Shown: one piece after another, positions 19,633-30,649 of the stretch
Layout: each line of letters starts with the position of its first letter
Position numbering within the stretch: the first letter of the stretch is position 1
Assembly: GCA_002633025.1 (NCBI GenBank)
Contig: NMRB01002705.1
Location: forward strand, 13,774 to 77,773
Source: Notospermus geniculatus
Lineage: Eukaryota > Nemertea > Pilidiophora > Heteronemertea > Lineidae
Reading direction: 5' to 3'
Length of the DNA: 64,000 bases
Translations under genes and position numbers: made by a program
Notes under the pieces: generated by a model
Database searches by the model: none
What the model was told of the DNA's origin: nothing
What the model saw: only the letters and a program-made list of their open reading frames with translations

Positions 19633-20756
19633 TCCTGGTTTGTTTGAAGTCATCACCTGCTGGTGTGCGACAAGGAGAAGGTGCCAAAGTTGGCTATACC
19701 AGAAACTCCTGTTTTGTTGGAGTCATCACCTGCTGGTGTGCGACAATGGGTGAGGTCAAATGTTTGAGTTAGTGTTAGTGTTAACCTGAACCCCGATAAT
19801 CCAAGATCCTGTTAACACCTAGTTAACACTGAGTAAACTCCTAGTAAACACTTGGGAGTCCCCATCTCTGTCATGCCCTGAACAGATTCCATGAATCCTG
19901 TGTGAATCCTCTCTGCTGCTGTACATTTGAACACATGTTTCATGCATTGCCTGGAACTCAGTTCAGCCAGTTCATCATGTCTTGGAAGAGATATGAACTG
20001 AGGACTCACAGAGAAGAAAAAGTCAGCAACTTCATATGGTAGCTGACTGTTGACTTTGCGATAGGCCTACCTGCGTCACGGGCAGCCTGTCTATGACAGC
20101 CCCTCCTGCCAAGTATGAACGGAAAGTCTCCATCACTTTGTGGGATGTGGCATAGAGTGCTCTTCCTTCATCTCTAAACTGATGATAATCACCAACCACC
20201 TGCTGTACCTGTTCCTGAGTTCTTTGAGTTCTTTGAGTGTTCCTGAGTTAGTCGCAACCTCACAGAAGCTGGTTCTGCTGAGAAAGCAGGCCTTCTCTCA
20301 TACATGTAGTTTGTAGTTATCCATCCGAGAAGCAGTAACTGCTTGAAACATGGACACAAACAACATGGCTGCAAATCCTCTCAATTACTTAACTCAAACA
20401 CTTGTCCACTCAACTGTGGAACACTTGGTTAACCTCTAGAGGTTAGTGTTAACGTAATACATTTTGCTGTACAAAATTCTAAACACCAGCCAAAAAGCTC
20501 AGGTTTACTCAGTGTTAACTTTACACTTAAGCGACTGAAGTGTAAAAGTTGAGTAAACTTTGGGTTAACAACGGGTTAACTAAACTTTTTGTAGGGTGGA
20601 CAAGTTTCTGGGTTAGTGTTAGTGTAACACTAACACTAACTTAGACCTTAACTCAAACATTTGACCTCACCCAATGTGACAAGGAGAAGGTGCCAAAATT
20701 GACTATACCAGAAACTCCTGGTTTGTTGGAGACATCATCTGCTGGTGTGCTGAAAT
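19633..20756. repeat. About 80-bp tandem repeat, split by an insertion
   Basis: Units carrying CTCCTGGTTTGTTGGAGTCA, TCACCTGCTGGTGTGCGACA and AGGAGAAGGTGCCAAAGTTG occur near 19633, 19700 and 20680. The element at 19747-20673 lies between the second and third units, so the array predates it. Confidence 0.8.
19747..20673. mobile_element. TGGGTGAGG inverted-repeat element with gene-like cargo (copy 1)
   Basis: Ends are TGGGTGAGGTCAAATGTTTG and its complement at 20654-20673. Sub-terminal stretches repeat GTTAACC/GGTTAAC motifs and include TTAACCTCTAGAGGTTA. The flanks (TGCGACAA left, TGTGACAA after one extra base right) allow an 8-bp duplication with one mismatch, which is uncertain. The interior on the minus strand (about 20230-19830) reads like a protein: QVQQVVGDYHQFRDEGRALY, FRSYLAGGAVIDRLPVTQ, then in another frame EVADFFFSVSPQFISLPRHD and MKHVFKCTAAERIHTGFMES. 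The cargo is unrecognised. A second member with a different interior is at 29785-30648. Confidence 0.8.
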
Positions 20757-20759
20757 GTT

Positions 20760-21020
20760 CTAGTCGTTTCTTGGGTAGGAAAGCGGAACAATGATAAAAT
20801 ACAAAAAGGAAATTCTCAACTATAAATTTATTCTTCTTGTTCCGTCGCGCTCAGCAGCAGCTCTGCCGTTCGAATTCACAACACCAAAACGGTGCGACGT
20901 CAAGACGTCGTCCTGCACCAGGATGACGTCACTGCCGCTGGATCTCCACATCATCCCCTTCAAAAATTGGTCAGAGTTCTTACTCTTTTCAAAAACAATT
21001 ACAATATGTACAATATATTA
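20760..21020. other. Short spacer
   Basis: A G/C-rich stretch (20840-20945) includes a near-palindromic GTGCGACGTCAAGACGTCGT. No gene is seen. Confidence 0.4.
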
Positions 21021-21602
21021 CAATCAGTTTAAAAATAAAATGGTAGTAGCCGATTCACAAGGCACTGGCACAGGGGCAACCTTTGGTGCCGTACCGTCTG
21101 CATTAATTTGAATCAAATGGGAGACTTCTCTCACAAGGAGTGGTTTTCTGTCATCTACTTGAAGTGCAAAATAGACTGCATAGGATGTCTTGTTTTCTTT
21201 ATGTAAAAGAAAGTATTCGATTGATGCAGTTGTGGGTGGATCGGTTTTTAGAAGGACAACATTACACTTTTTCTCTTGCATACGCTTGTAACTGGCTCCA
21301 TAGGAAACCTCTTCATCTATGAAGATTCGGTTTACCTGCAAGAGATCACTATGATGCACAGTACCGCGTATATCATCCTGAATCTGCTGTAAAATAAGAT
21401 CAGCAAACATAGGGTCATTCCAACGACGAAGGCCACCAACAACACAACAGTCACGGACAGGTGTCATTTTAGAAGGCAATCTTTTGACCCGCACAACTCC
21501 CATCACATATTCTCTTAATGCAGGATCTGTAATGCCCAGCACCTTCAGAGAAATTATTTTTTGAACATGCAAAATTCTTAATGCCTGTACACAAACATTA
21601 CC

Positions 21603-21682
21603 GATGATATAAAACAAGAAGTCAATCTCCAGAATTCACGAAATTCTGAATTCTGGAGATTGACTTCTTGTTTCATATCATC
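21603..21682. repeat. 34-bp inverted repeat (hairpin)
   Basis: The left arm 21603-21636 and right arm 21649-21682 pair with one mismatch around a 12-base loop (CACGAAATTCTG); each arm contains ACAAGAAGTCAATCTCCAGA or its complement. It separates two blocks of the EnSpm-like coding region. Confidence 0.95.
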
Positions 21683-22445
21683 TTGTGTGTCAATTTTGTG
21701 CTATTCTGTATCTTGGATACACAAACATTACCAGTTCCATGCACCCTTGACAGAATATTTCCGTTCATATCTTCATATGGGAAACAGCTCCATGCCCACA
21801 ATGGCCCACACTGCTGAACATACCATACAAGGTCCAACATTATGCACATTTAATCCACAAATTTTCAATCCATTAAGTTCAGGTATGGCTTTGTAGAATT
21901 CAGACAGCCTAATTTCAACTTCTGCAAGAGCTTGCTTTGTTATACAATCTGACAAGAGAATATAAATGCTTTCAACCAACAGACCAAAATGATCTAAATA
22001 TATAGATGGGAGGTAACCGAGCAAACATGGAATTGAGTAGTATAACAACCAAGCTTGGTACTCAGAAGCCTTCATATTGGACATCTTCCCCTTCAGCTGT
22101 TTGGCTTCCGTGTAATGTTATCATTTGGAAACATTACCTTTAATCTATTTTCCACATTGGGTAAATGTTTGGCAATGGGGTATTTTTCCTTTTGGAATTT
22201 CTTTGAAAACCACAATTCCATCAGTTCATTGGTAACACCCAAAGGAACACCATGCATATAATCGGGAACTGTTCCCTGAATCAAATCAAAAGATTCAAGA
22301 TGAACAAGCGGTGACTGTGACTGCACACCCAGCTCATTCTTTCCAGTTGCAGCAACCCTTCCTGCAATTTCAATAAACGAATTGGAAGTTTTCAAAGGAT
22401 GTTTAACATCACGAGGAGGATAACTTTGTACACTGCCTTTACCCG

Positions 22446-23480
22446 ACACACCAGGTTTTAACTTGAAGAAAGTTGAGAGAAATTGCCCAGAGAAACTAAT
22501 GCTTGGAAGTTGTTCTCTATGGCCCACTAGTATCAACCATGAAAACCGTTTAAAAATTCCAAAGCAAATTTTTGAAAAAATCAACATTTTGTTCAATTTC
22601 GCAAATTGACATCTTTAGATAAAAAAANNNNNNNNNNNNNNNNNNNNNNNNNNNNNNNNNNNNNNNNNNNNNNNNNNNNNNNNNNNNNNNNNNNNNNNNN
22701 NNNNNNNNNNNNNNNNNNNNNNNNNNNNNNNNNNNNNNNNNNNNNNNNNNNNNNNNNNNNNNNNNNNNNNNNNNNNNNNNNNNNNNNNNNNNNNNNNNNN
22801 NNNNNNNNNNNNNNNNNNNNNNNNNNNNNNNNNNNNNNNNNNNNNNNNNNNNNNNNNNNNNNNNNNNNNNNNNNNNNNNNNNNNNNNNNNNNNNNNNNNN
22901 NNNNNNNNNNNNNNNNNNNNNNNNNNNNNNNNNNNNNNNNNNNNNNNNNNNNNNNNNNNNNNNNNNNNNNNNNNNNNNNNNNNNNNNNNNNNNNNNNNNN
23001 NNNNNNNNNNNNNNNNNNNNNNNNNNNNNNNNNNNNNNNNNNNNNNNNNNNNNNNNNNNNNNNNNNNNNNNNNNNNNNNNNNNNNNNNNNNNNNNNNNNN
23101 NNNNNNNNNNNNNNNNNNNNNNNNNNNNNNNNNNNNNNNNNNNNNNNNNNNNNNNNNNNNNNNNNNNNNNNNNNNNNNNNNNNNNNNTTTTTTTTTTCTC
23201 GACAAGTCAAAGACAAGTGGGAAATGATCTCTATAAAAGATTTTATCCAGATGGTCATGAAATGTCCCATCAGTATCATGAAATAGCATTGTTTTTTTAA
23301 ATCTAAAGATGCCAATTTGCGAAATTGAAGAAAATGTTGATTTTTTCAAAAATTTGCTTTGGAATTTTTAAACGGTTTTCATGGTTGATACTAGAGGGCC
23401 ATAGAGAACAACTTCCAAGCATTAGTTTCTCTGGGCAATTTCTCTCAACTTTCTTCAAGTTAAAACCTGGTGTGCCGACT
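22446..23480. repeat. Inverted duplication flanking an assembly gap
   Basis: About 175 bp on the left (22446-22620, from ACCAGGTTTTAACTTGAAGA to CAAATTGACATCTTTAGAT) return as the reverse complement on the right (about 23300-23478). The 560-bp N gap (22628-23187) is in the middle. The arms differ at a few positions, including a small change near CACTAGTATCAACC. This is either a real palindrome that could not be assembled or a wrongly joined inverted contig. Confidence 0.9.
22628..23187. other. Assembly gap, 560 N
   Basis: Unsequenced. It is bordered by homopolymer runs (A7 left, T10 right). Any ORF drawn across it is meaningless. Confidence 1.
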
Positions 23481-24740
23481 TGACACGCTCCCTTTCTCAA
23501 GGCAAGTAATGCAACCAAAATTTCCATTATGATATGAAGTTCCAAGCAGAGGAGCTTTGGCCTTTAAATTAAAAATACCAATGATGGGGAAAACAATACA
23601 ATTAAAGTGTACATTTTACCTGCAACTTCCGCATGCAAACCCTCATGTCGTAAGTGAGCAAATTCCTCCACCAGCGGGGCAAAAAAAGATGTGAAGTTTG
23701 GTTTGGACTCATCGTGCCATAATCCCCACGTAATCATATTCACTCTTAAAAATCGTCACTTTGGAGGAAGTTCATTAATCACCAGAAATATCGGCCATAA
23801 ATCAACGTGAGAAGACGAATACAACTGCGCATCATCAGTGTTGAAACAAAGGGTAAAAACCGTATCCGACTCAAACTGACTGACCATTTCTTTGTATAAC
23901 TGCCCATCTTTTAAATCAGTTATCACCTCTTCTTCAACATGCTTAGGTTTTCTGTAACTTCTGATAGCTTCCCAAATACTTGGCCTCTCCAAGATATCTT
24001 TCATCTAATACTCTATTGGTAGAGTTGCAAAATATGACTTTCGTTTTCTCTTTGACTGCTCACTTTCCCCCCCGTCATACCTGAGATTAGAGCATCCTTA
24101 ACTGAGACTCATCTTTAGGGAACAACTCTCCGCACTTAGGATCACTAACATCATATATCTTAATAGGAATATCACGTGCTATACTTTCTACATCTTTCAC
24201 TGAAGGTGTGTTGACAGATAAATGCAGCCACACAACAAAGGACTTATTTTCAAAATCTCCTTTATGGCAAATGAGGTAACACGAAGTTTGATTTGCATAG
24301 CACACACTGCCAATGATTTCTGCTTTGTTGGAGACAAAACTTTTACCGGTTCAACTACCGGTAGTGGTACATGTAAGTGACCAGTTTCGGCAATATTTGA
24401 ACAATTCTCTTGATCTTTAACAAGAAGTTCATCTCCACTACCAACATCACTTTCCCCTGACAGGTCCACATCAGAACAACAGGACGAACTATGACCAGAA
24501 AAATTGCTGTCAGTTTCACTTGTTTCCACATCGGACATGTCCCCTGTACTCCCTGTTTCTGAATCTGAAGGACTGTTGTGAACTGAAACTGAGTCATTGA
24601 TGATACATTCCAAAACACTGACTGAATCAGCCATGCCCAAGGTATCATCTGAAGAGACATGCTGACCATCATCAGCTACATGTATACCCTTAATCAAAAG
24701 TAAATGCACAGCTAATAAACTTAAATATTTCCCGAAATCT

Positions 24741-26410
24741 TCAGCGGATCAACCTTTGCTTTTCACGGCAGTTATTTAGGGCATCAAGACACATTTTGAG
24801 ACCAAAAATATCATGGACTTGCATGAGTTGTATTTTTGACAAAAGTTCGAAATTTCTATAAAAAAGTGTGATTTTCAATCGCATATTTTTTTGAGTAGCA
24901 ACTTCATACTTCAACTGGAACTTGGCTTGTGGTAGATTGGCTACTGTCATCACGATCGGAAACCATTGACATCGCTCCGATGTCCTGTTCTTGTTTATCT
25001 CACTTGTGTAGAGCTTCGCCGCAGGAACAACTAATGCCATCGATACAAACTTCCCTGCAAATCTCTGCAAAGTTCTAAGATCCACTTCCTTAAGCTGCAA
25101 ACAACTCTTATGTAGGGCAACAAAGTATCCCAAACGCGTCAATAGCTCTAACAGGGCATGCCGTGTCACGTCAGTATCAAAGAGTACATGTATCTCGCCT
25201 GTAACTTTATTAATTGTCTCAACACCAAAACGATCATCTATGTACTGCATCGTACCGAGCCCCAAGCTCCTGAGGTAAGTGGTAGGCACCATACCAATTG
25301 TTTGATAAACATATGGTGCACACTTGCAGCCAAATGGCAGAGTATTGTAAACCATTACGTATCCAGCAAACTGTATTCCAAAATACTTTCGGGAGTCTGT
25401 AGACACGAGTACATAACATGATTGTATCCCGATTTCTCATCACAGGCTATCATTTTCGCATTCTTAGCAACCAACCTGTGAAGATCTCTCAAAGTTTCAA
25501 ATTTAACTGGGCTGTCACAAATCCAGAGATTCAGGAACCTGGCGTCATAACAAACGTCAGTGGCAATATCAAGTGAGGCATTTCACACTGACCTACTTTA
25601 CCAAACAAAGTGATCGCCCCATTCTTAATCTTACTCTCGAGATCATCTACTATAACCTGGGCAAATTGCTCACAGTTAGCGGCATTTTGGAAATACATTC
25701 TTGGAGGCAGCGCCGAATCATACTGCTTTCCTTTAAACTTTCCCTTAATTGGTTGGAAAAAAGAATCAATATCGACACCATCCGTAATCCACCCCCTTAT
25801 TCTGTCACAAGGTAAATGAGACTGCTGTAAGGAATCCAAAATCATTTCCCACTCTTCGGCAAGAAAAAACTCAGGATCACGCAATGGCAAATCTCCGACA
25901 TTTATCAACAAATAGTTATCTAAACACATCACAAAGGGTATAACTGGCTCACAGGTTGGAGATATAAGGTGGACGTCTCTGAACGAGAGGGATGGAAAGG
26001 ACTTTCACACACCATTTGCATTCAACTTCGCCGCCATTGGTTCGAAATTGCAATTCCTCTCCCACTCCGGGATTGATCAACCACTTCATCTGCAACATAG
26101 GGAAATACATCAAAATGGATGGAAAGAAGTTTCAAACCCAAACCCATGTGAGAAAGATATTCTCACTAAGGAATAGTCTCCCCGGGTTGTGGCAGAAAGC
26201 GGACAAACCACAAATACTACCCCACACCAATAGTTCATTTCGCAGCTTTTGCCGCCTCCTTCATCTTTTCACAATCCCTTATAATGTTGTAGTGACCCAC
26301 AAAATAACAACCACCACCAGCAGCAGCAGCACCTCTGCCTCTTCCCCTTCCGGCACGATAATAACTCCTGCCATGATATGGCCGACCATAAGCCTGATAA
26401 CCATGGGCGA
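24741..26410 (-). pseudogene. Second DIRS-like element: gag C-terminus and reverse transcriptase
   Basis: A Gly/Arg-rich gag tail (26400-26237) reads GRPYHGRSYYRAGRGRGRG and then CYFVGHYNIIRDCEKMKEA before a stop. The reverse transcriptase follows: 25932-25531 (WEMILDSLQQSHLPCDRIRG, GVDIDSFFQPIKGKFKGKQY, KNGAITLFGKVGQCEMPHLI), then DARFLNLWICDSPVKFETLR and MIACDEKSGYNHV in a second frame, then 25406-24741 (NTLPFGCKCAPYVYQ, MQYIDDRFGVE, LQRFAGKFVSMALVVPAAKL). IDD is the catalytic dyad. Domain order and motifs fit a DIRS-type element unlike the one at 1230-3776. Frameshifts near 25560 and 25440 mark decay. The RNase H tail is short. Confidence 0.7.
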
Positions 26411-27062
26411 CTTCAATTCAAACTCGAGTTTAACTCGAGTGACCCGAGTTACAATCGAAAACAGTCGAGTTACCAGAGTTGCCTAACTGTGTAGCAAAGA
26501 TGGCGTCGAAATCTACTCGCCCGACGGGCCCTAGGCCGACCGAGAGTTCAGCTCGACCAAAATGGCGGACGGTATCAAAAAGTCCGAAAAGTTAAAGTAT
26601 TTTTTTCAATTTTATCACACTTTCAGGAGCGAATCATGTCAAAAAAAAGCATTTTATGAACGCGTCATCACCACAAGTGTCATTTTATCTCATTTTAGTT
26701 TATTTTTAAATGTCTTATTTTAGCCTGTTTTATTTTGTCATTTATATTTTTATATCCTTCGTGCCTGACGTCGTTTTTAGTAACTTTCTTCACAAAAGTG
26801 TTCTATTTTGGCACTCTGCATCGTCTTAGCAGCAACGCTATTGCCGCCTGGGTCGTAAACTGATTAAAAATCACCAAATTTGGTCCATTGTCATGGAAAG
26901 ATTCTTCCAACAAGTCTAAATTCATATTGGCCGCCATCTTGGCGCTACTCGATCGACTTCGATTCACAACTCGAGTAGGCATGCGCACGTTGCTTTTCTG
27001 ACGTTATTACCGGTGGCAGATTCTGAACTCCAACTCTACTCGAGTTGTGAATCGAAGTCGAC
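26404..27062. mobile_element. 660-bp element with CTCGAG-rich inverted ends
   Basis: The left end GGGCGACTTCAATTCAAACT followed by CGAG is mirrored near 27035-27062 by CTCGAGTTGTGAATCGAAGT followed by CGACCC. Another block, TCGACTTCGATTCACAACTC at 26950, is an internal copy. CAT lies outside both ends, perhaps a short target duplication. The two flanks belong to different elements (DIRS gag left, LINE right), so it sits at a junction. No ORF. Confidence 0.65.
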
Positions 27063-27760
27063 CCATGGTGTTGAGTACTGTACTTAATAACCTTCCTAAT
27101 TGTGATTCCCCGATAGTTGTTGGGGTCCAGGGGATCACCAGATTTAAAACAGTTAACAATATGACGTTTACTCCAGCTCTCAGGGTAACATCCCCTCTGT
27201 AATATGACATTAAAGATTTTGGTATACACCTTTCCCATTACCGACATCGAGGCTTTAATGACCTCATTTGAGATATTGTCAAGGCCAACGGCCTTGCCTT
27301 TCTTTAATAGTTTGGCAGCATTGATAACTTCTTCAATGGATATACTTCTATCATGTTCGGAAAAGAAAGGTTCACTTTCAAGATTTTCTAATTCATTTTT
27401 TACACATGATGGCGTTTCTGGAGGATTATTCAAAAGGCTCTCATAATGTTTATGCCAATCCTCAAGTGAAGTACCAGAACCTGAATGTTCCTGGCTCTTT
27501 ACACTTACTGAATTTCTTAGTTCATCAACCACCTTCCAGTAACCAGAAGGGTTTGTTTCTGCAAGATCATTTAGCTTATCCAGAAGTGATTGTCTATATT
27601 GTTTTTCTTTAAGTTTTTTTATAGAGTTTTTTCTTAGTATGAAATACGTGCCTAAGGCTGGTATTTTTTTGTGTTTTAATGAGGTCCTTACCGAGGCTTA
27701 TCAAAGAGCGTCTTAGATTAACACAATCAATATCAAACCATTTTTTATGTACTTTACCAC
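27063..27760 (-). pseudogene. LINE reverse transcriptase, N-terminal half
   Basis: Right to left: RRSLISLGKDLIKTQKN, LDKLNDLAETNPSGYWKVVD, DWHKHYESLLNNPPE, ISIEEVINAAKLLKKGKAVG, LDNISNEVIKASM, WSKRHIVNCFKSGDPLDPNN and YRGITI. This is the segment between endonuclease and palm of non-LTR reverse transcriptases (GKAxGxDxIxNE, KSGD..DPxNYRGI). It is cut at the left by the element at 26404 and lacks the YADD region. The endonuclease is missing on the right. Confidence 0.8.
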
Positions 27761-27833
27761 TTCTGGATATGATGTATGATGTGTGATGAACTGCACATCT
27801 AATACCATCGCCTTTGTTTACAATAGCTTCTTT

Positions 27834-29790
27834 TTTGATTTCGTAGTTGTTGTGCGAATCGTGGTGCCACTTTTGGTCGTAGGCTTACTGGTACTTGTTT
27901 GTTGAACAAGTGTGTCAAAGACAAAGTCGGTAATTTGCATGCCATCGATTTTTGTTGATATCTTGATTGGTAAATTCTCCATCCTGGGCAATTCTTTTAC
28001 CGAAGTGACAGAGGAGGTGACAGCATCCGTGTGGCCATCTGGAACTACGAGTAGTTCAGGTGTCGGTTCAGTGTTATCTATTGCTGATATTTCCAAAATT
28101 TGTTTTCATGGTGTCACCATTTTCTGAAGAGAGTAAAATGGTAGAAGTTGTTATTTTGTCTGAAATAAGCCCATGACAGTAGAGCAATACGAAAAACACA
28201 CAGTATCATTAATGACAGTAGGCTGTTATCTATTACCTACCTATCCATCACGTCCAGTAGTAAACATAAGGACAGAAGAAGTATTCATGTATTATACATT
28301 GTAGTACAGATAAATACTATGCAGGCACATGTATGTAAACATTGCATTGCTTCGGTTTTTAGAAATGACTGATGTAGGCTTTTCCTTGCCTTCTCGACTG
28401 CATTAGTAATGAAAGAGTTCATATGTTTGATATTTGGATGGTTTTGGGTAGAGGTTCGTGTTGATGAACTTACCACTGTAGTTTCTTGTGTATTTTTTAA
28501 ATTGACATTGCCCTGATAAATGTCGACTTCCACGTTTTCAAGTCTGATCTTTTTTGTTGAGGTGGCAGTCAGTAATATAATTTTTGTTGCGCTTTCGTTC
28601 CACAATTTGCAGGTTAAAGTCTGTGCATTGTCCTCAAGGTAAATATCTCTTCTTTTCCAGTTTTCGCCACTTTTTACAGGGTAAATCTGGAAGTTGAAAT
28701 GCAGTAAAGTTGTTATTGACATAACAGAAAAGTTCGCATTTGAAATTAGTTACTGTGTCTGTAATAAAAAGTGCTGGTCTTGAAATTGTTCATTGAATGT
28801 TTGGACAGATGTACTACAATATCTTGAAAGAAGAAGCTGAATGGTAATGGAAGAAACAATGGCTGATATTCATAAACGCTAGCAAATGGTTTTACACTGT
28901 ACTTCAAGTTTTGCGGTACATTTACGTTGGACCTCCCTGTGCAAATCTTAAGTCATAAGCATTTGCTAACTTTTATGAATACCAGCTAATGACTTTAAAT
29001 GACAAGGCTATAGTCAACTTGTGGGAATGTTAAAGGACGACTGTTTTGATACTTTTTCTGAACAGCTGGTATGCATTTTTGTAGTTCGTCTTGTTGTTAT
29101 TTGGCTTCTTCTACATTGGCAGATAAACAATGCATTTGAGATCCAATACTGTGGTCTTGTAAGGTTGATATAAGTAATCTTACTTGTTTCACTGTGGCTT
29201 CTATCGACAGTCTCGTTCTTTTCGGTCATGTTTTATGCGTCTTTTAGTGTGAGAAGAGGTGCATGCAGGAAAGTTTCTTCCAAATGACTGCTTTCGAAAG
29301 GTGATGTTTTAAACACCTGCAATGTGATTGGTTCTTATAGTTTTTTTGTTGTTTGGCAAATGAACTGTAACAAGAGGGTGAAAAGCTTTATGTTCAAGTG
29401 ATAGCTGTACATGTAACATAGGTCATGAGTGATAAGTCGGGGTCTGGTTGCACAAATGTATAGTAAGTTACAAGCGAAGTTGGAGATAATAGCATTCTAA
29501 ATGTCTAGTTGCATTCTGGTTAGAAATGCTCCAAGTTCTAACAAATTTGTATATTTTTCAGGATGATTAGTAACGAATAGCTTACCTTGGTTTCTGCAGT
29601 CAGACAAATGGTCTTTTCGTTTTCGTTAACATCTGCATTACTTAGCAGAAGATGAGCGCCCTTTTCTACCAGTTGGCGAAAACATTTGGAACAGGTCATT
29701 TTTACCATCGATTATTGCTGTTACGGTGTTTGCTGAACCTCTGGGTGCGCTGTTGTTTAAAATTTTCACTTTGATTGTATTCATTGGGTG
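27834..29790 (-). pseudogene. OB-fold gene, copy I (domains A, B, C on separate exons)
   Basis: Domain A (29784-29586) reads MNTIKVKILNNSAPRGSANT, VTAIIDGKNDL, then after a frameshift LVEKGAHLLLSNADVNENEK and ends at a donor (ACCAAG/GTAAG). Domain B is an exact 213-nt exon (28686-28474) between CTTCCAG and GTAAGT: PVKSGENWKRRDIYLEDNAQ, TLTCKLWNESATKI, VEVDIYQGNV. Domain C (about 28083-27834) reads LPRMENLPIKISTKIDGMQI then FVFDTLVQQ with a basic tail. The alternating pattern and LxDxxxxxxxxLWN resemble RPA-type OB folds, so binding to single-stranded nucleic acid is inferred. An inverted-repeat element begins exactly at the 5' edge of domain A, so this copy is broken. Confidence 0.55.
28862..28987. 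mobile_element. 126-bp inverted-repeat element in an intron
   Basis: GGCTGATATTCATAAACGCT and its imperfect complement ending near 28987 (AACTTTTATGAATACCAGCT) form 28-bp arms. It lies between domains A and B of OB-fold copy I. No ORF. Confidence 0.75.
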
Positions 29791-30648
29791 AGGTCAAATA
29801 TTTAGTTAATTCTGAGTAAACCCGAAAAGATTACTCAAGAGTTACTCCTATCCTATTTCAACCCTATATTTGACTTCTGCACGGGAGTTAGGTTACCCTG
29901 GGATAATCCTGTGGTTATCTGTGGATAATCATGAAATTTTTACTCTGACTTGACTCTGGAGTTGAGTTAACCTGAGCAAGCAGCCATTTTGTTTCCCTAA
30001 AGCATTACAAAATGTACTAGAGTTGAGTTAACCTCTAGAGGTTAACTCCAGCTTGAGGTCAAGTTTTGAGTTGAGATTTCTTCCCGCTTGAAATCATAAG
30101 TCAGCCATTTTCTAGGCTTTTCATTCGAGCTTTGGCTGACCGAAGGCTGGAAATTTCTGTGAGAAGGCTTTCATACAGCAGTACAAGGCTTTATCACTGC
30201 TTATGGCTTACTAATGGCCTAATTTGAGGATTATCTGATGTTTCATTCATGGATCGAGAGGTGAGTAACGTGTTTTTGAATAGGCCTAGGCGTACACACT
30301 TGTCGATAAAATGCAAACATTTTGGCTGTGTCTGTCATCAGGTCGGTGAAACCATCATCTTGCTCCTTTTATCTCTCTCTGCCCTGTTTGGTTGCTTTGG
30401 GTGCCTTCGGTGTGGTGTAGAATGCTAGCTCTGTGCATTAGCTGTGTAAGTGTATTCACTATTGTAGGGAAACTACATTCTGGGAATCCCCCATTTCAAG
30501 GGTAACTCTGGAGTTACCTGGGAGTCAGAGTTGGGTTATTCCAGGGATAACCTGAACGAAGGTTACTTCAGGATTAGGAGCTCAGGTTAACTACAAGTAA
30601 ACTCAACAATAACTCAATCCAAGTTTACTAAATATTTGACCTCACCCA
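29785..30648. mobile_element. TGGGTGAGG inverted-repeat element (copy 2), inside OB-fold copy I
   Basis: Ends TGGGTGAGGTCAAATATTTA and its complement, as in 19747-20673, and the shared internal palindrome GTTAACCTCTAGAGGTTAAC near 30018. The interior differs from copy 1. On the plus strand, near 30250, ATGGATCGAGAG is followed by a consensus splice donor (GTGAGT), which resembles a captured first exon. It separates the acceptor-like CTTTTCATAG of the OB-fold exon from its coding part. The target duplication is unclear. Confidence 0.8.
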
Positions 30649-30649
30649 T

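Larger units (their letters stand above)
21024..24709 (-). pseudogene. EnSpm/CACTA-like (tnp2-type) transposase, interrupted by a gap
   Basis: Blocks occur in the expected order on the minus strand. An acidic Ser-rich N-terminus (24709-24380, SDSETGSTGDMSDVETSETD) comes first. The block at 24004-23756 reads VITDLKDGQLYKEMVSQF, CFNTDDAQLYSSSHVDLWPI and INELP, typical of tnp2-type proteins. After the N gap, 22596-22093 carries LVHLESFDLIQGTVPDYMHG. After a frame change near 22100, 22084-21773 carries KASEYQAWLLYYSIPCLLGY and LDHFGLLVESIYILL. The C-terminal piece (21617-21024) follows a hairpin. Frame changes could be short introns in part, but the inverted duplication around the gap shows this assembly is unreliable. 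I infer a decayed element. Confidence 0.7.

Noticed and set aside
22593-23349. Long ORFs spanning the N gap on both strands
   Set aside because: They consist of unknown residues; the gap, not coding sequence, keeps them open. The same holds at 33918-34836 and 49601-50136.
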